DNA of 6,329 nucleotides from Bacillota bacterium (GTDB lineage Bacteria; Bacillota; Clostridia; Clostridiales; Caloramatoraceae). The notes under the pieces are model-generated. The model was not told the origin of the DNA. It made no database searches and saw only the letters and a program-made list of their open reading frames with translations. Below, in pieces: positions 5,614 to 6,329 of this stretch. Positions within the stretch are counted from its first letter, which is position 1; each line of letters begins with the position of its first letter. The position numbers and the translations under genes were made by a program. Location: NCBI GenBank assembly GCA_023415335.1, contig JAEZLD010000169.1, positions 1-6,329 of the forward strand, read 5' to 3'.

Positions 5614-6329
5614 ATGACAAGAGAACTGATTTTAGTAATTAACCCAGGCTCCACCTCCACAAAGGTGGCCATATATGAGGGCACTAAGGAAATAAACACA
5701 CTAGAGCTTAAGCATAGTGCGGAGGACCTTTCACAGTTCCATTCAATAAACGACCAGCTGGAATTCAGAAAGGCTGCAGTGCTTGACTATCTATCTGATA
5801 TGAACGTTAATGCCTGTGAGCTTTCGGCAATTGCCTGCCGTGGCGGTGTGGTAGGACAGCTGGAAAGCGGTGCATATTTGGTTGATAAAAGCTTTGCTGA
5901 AGCATCCTTAAATTCGCCAGCTCCCCACCCTGCTAATCTGTCCCCTGTTATGGGCTACGAAATAGCCAGGGAAGTCAATGAAAAGGCAGGAGCTGCTGAA
6001 GGCAGCCCTGAGGCTCTTAAGGCTTATGTATATGATGCAGTATGCGGCTGCGGAAGACCAACCAGGGTGTTTACCATTACTGGGATACCTGAGATAGAGC
6101 GTCCCTTCCTAACCCATGTATTAAATAGCCGTGCTGTCAGCATAGAGCAGGCAAGGCGTGACGGGGTTGATTTAAAGGACACCACCTATATAGTAACCCA
6201 CTTAGGTGGAGGTATTACCACCAATCTTATAAAATCCGGAAGGGTAATGGATTTCGTAGGGGATGACGAGGGAGGATTGTCCCCTGAGCGCTCAGGAGGG
6301 CTTCCTGTAAGGCCTCTGGTTAAGCTGTG
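5614..6329 (+). CDS. Butyrate/acetate-kinase-family acyl kinase, N-terminal two thirds (3' end outside window)
   Basis: The frame is open from ATG 5614 to the window end: 238 residues of an expected 350-360. It belongs to the ASKHA-fold acyl kinases, closest to butyrate kinase (Buk), which interconvert acyl-phosphate + ADP and carboxylate + ATP. Motifs: N-terminal phosphate loop INPGSTSTKVAIYE (9-22), CRGGVVGQLESGAY (75-88) with R76 equivalent to the substrate-binding arginine, D141 in YVYDAV, GIPEIERP, THLGGGI (195-201), and LSPERSGGLP (222-231). Canonical Buk has DPVVVDE around the aspartate, whereas here it reads DAVCGCG. HALNQKA is replaced by HVLNSRA, so it is a divergent member with possibly altered acyl specificity. 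AGGAG at 5604-5608 overlaps the iorB stop codon (5603-5605), tying it to the ior operon. In this setting it may make ATP from aryl-acetyl-phosphate. The family is secure; the substrate is inferred, so no buk symbol is given. Confidence 0.9.
   Translation, partial: MTRELILVINPGSTSTKVAIYEGTKEINTLELKHSAEDLSQFHSINDQLEFRKAAVLDYLSDMNVNACELSAIACRGGVVGQLESGAYLVDKSFAEASLNSPAPHPANLSPVMGYEIAREVNEKAGAAEGSPEALKAYVYDAVCGCGRPTRVFTITGIPEIERPFLTHVLNSRAVSIEQARRDGVDLKDTTYIVTHLGGGITTNLIKSGRVMDFVGDDEGGLSPERSGGLPVRPLVKL

Overview
The window looks like chromosomal DNA from an anaerobic member of the Bacillota, most likely class Clostridia. The basis is an oxygen-sensitive ferredoxin-dependent 2-oxoacid oxidoreductase, strong AGGAGG-type ribosome binding sites, heavy use of ATA, AGA and AGG codons, AT-rich intergenic DNA and a butyrate-kinase-family gene. 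The genus cannot be fixed from the sequence alone. No mobile element, CRISPR array, tRNA or rRNA gene was seen.

Layout. Positions 1-174 hold the 3' end of a plus-strand gene, probably a Nudix hydrolase. It converges on a minus-strand pair, hflC (254-1150) and hflK (1147-2109), which overlap by four bases in the order hflK-hflC. One hairpin at 211-250, T-rich on both strands, can terminate both converging transcripts. From about 2110 to 2528 lies a non-coding region of about 420 bp between the divergent hflK and gntR genes. It holds candidate promoters for both directions, three perfect palindromes, a 9-bp direct repeat and a possible 10-codon leader ORF. From 2529 onward every gene is on the plus strand and closely spaced: a GntR/FCD regulator (2529-3179), iorA (3229-5007), iorB (5024-5605), and the first two thirds of a butyrate/acetate-kinase-family gene (5614 to the window end). 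No terminator is visible between these genes, so they are probably one operon.

How the genes may work together. IorA and IorB form indolepyruvate:ferredoxin oxidoreductase. It oxidatively decarboxylates aryl-pyruvates, made by transamination of Trp, Phe and Tyr, to aryl-acetyl-CoA while reducing ferredoxin. The acyl kinase directly behind them could turn the matching acyl-phosphate into the free acid plus ATP, if a phosphotransacylase is also present, probably downstream of the window. The simplest reading is an energy-conserving oxidative branch of aromatic (or branched-chain) amino acid fermentation under control of the GntR protein. The individual families are well recognised. The pathway-level link, the substrate of the divergent kinase and the effector of the regulator are inference. 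The HflK/HflC pair is an unrelated membrane-protein quality-control module.
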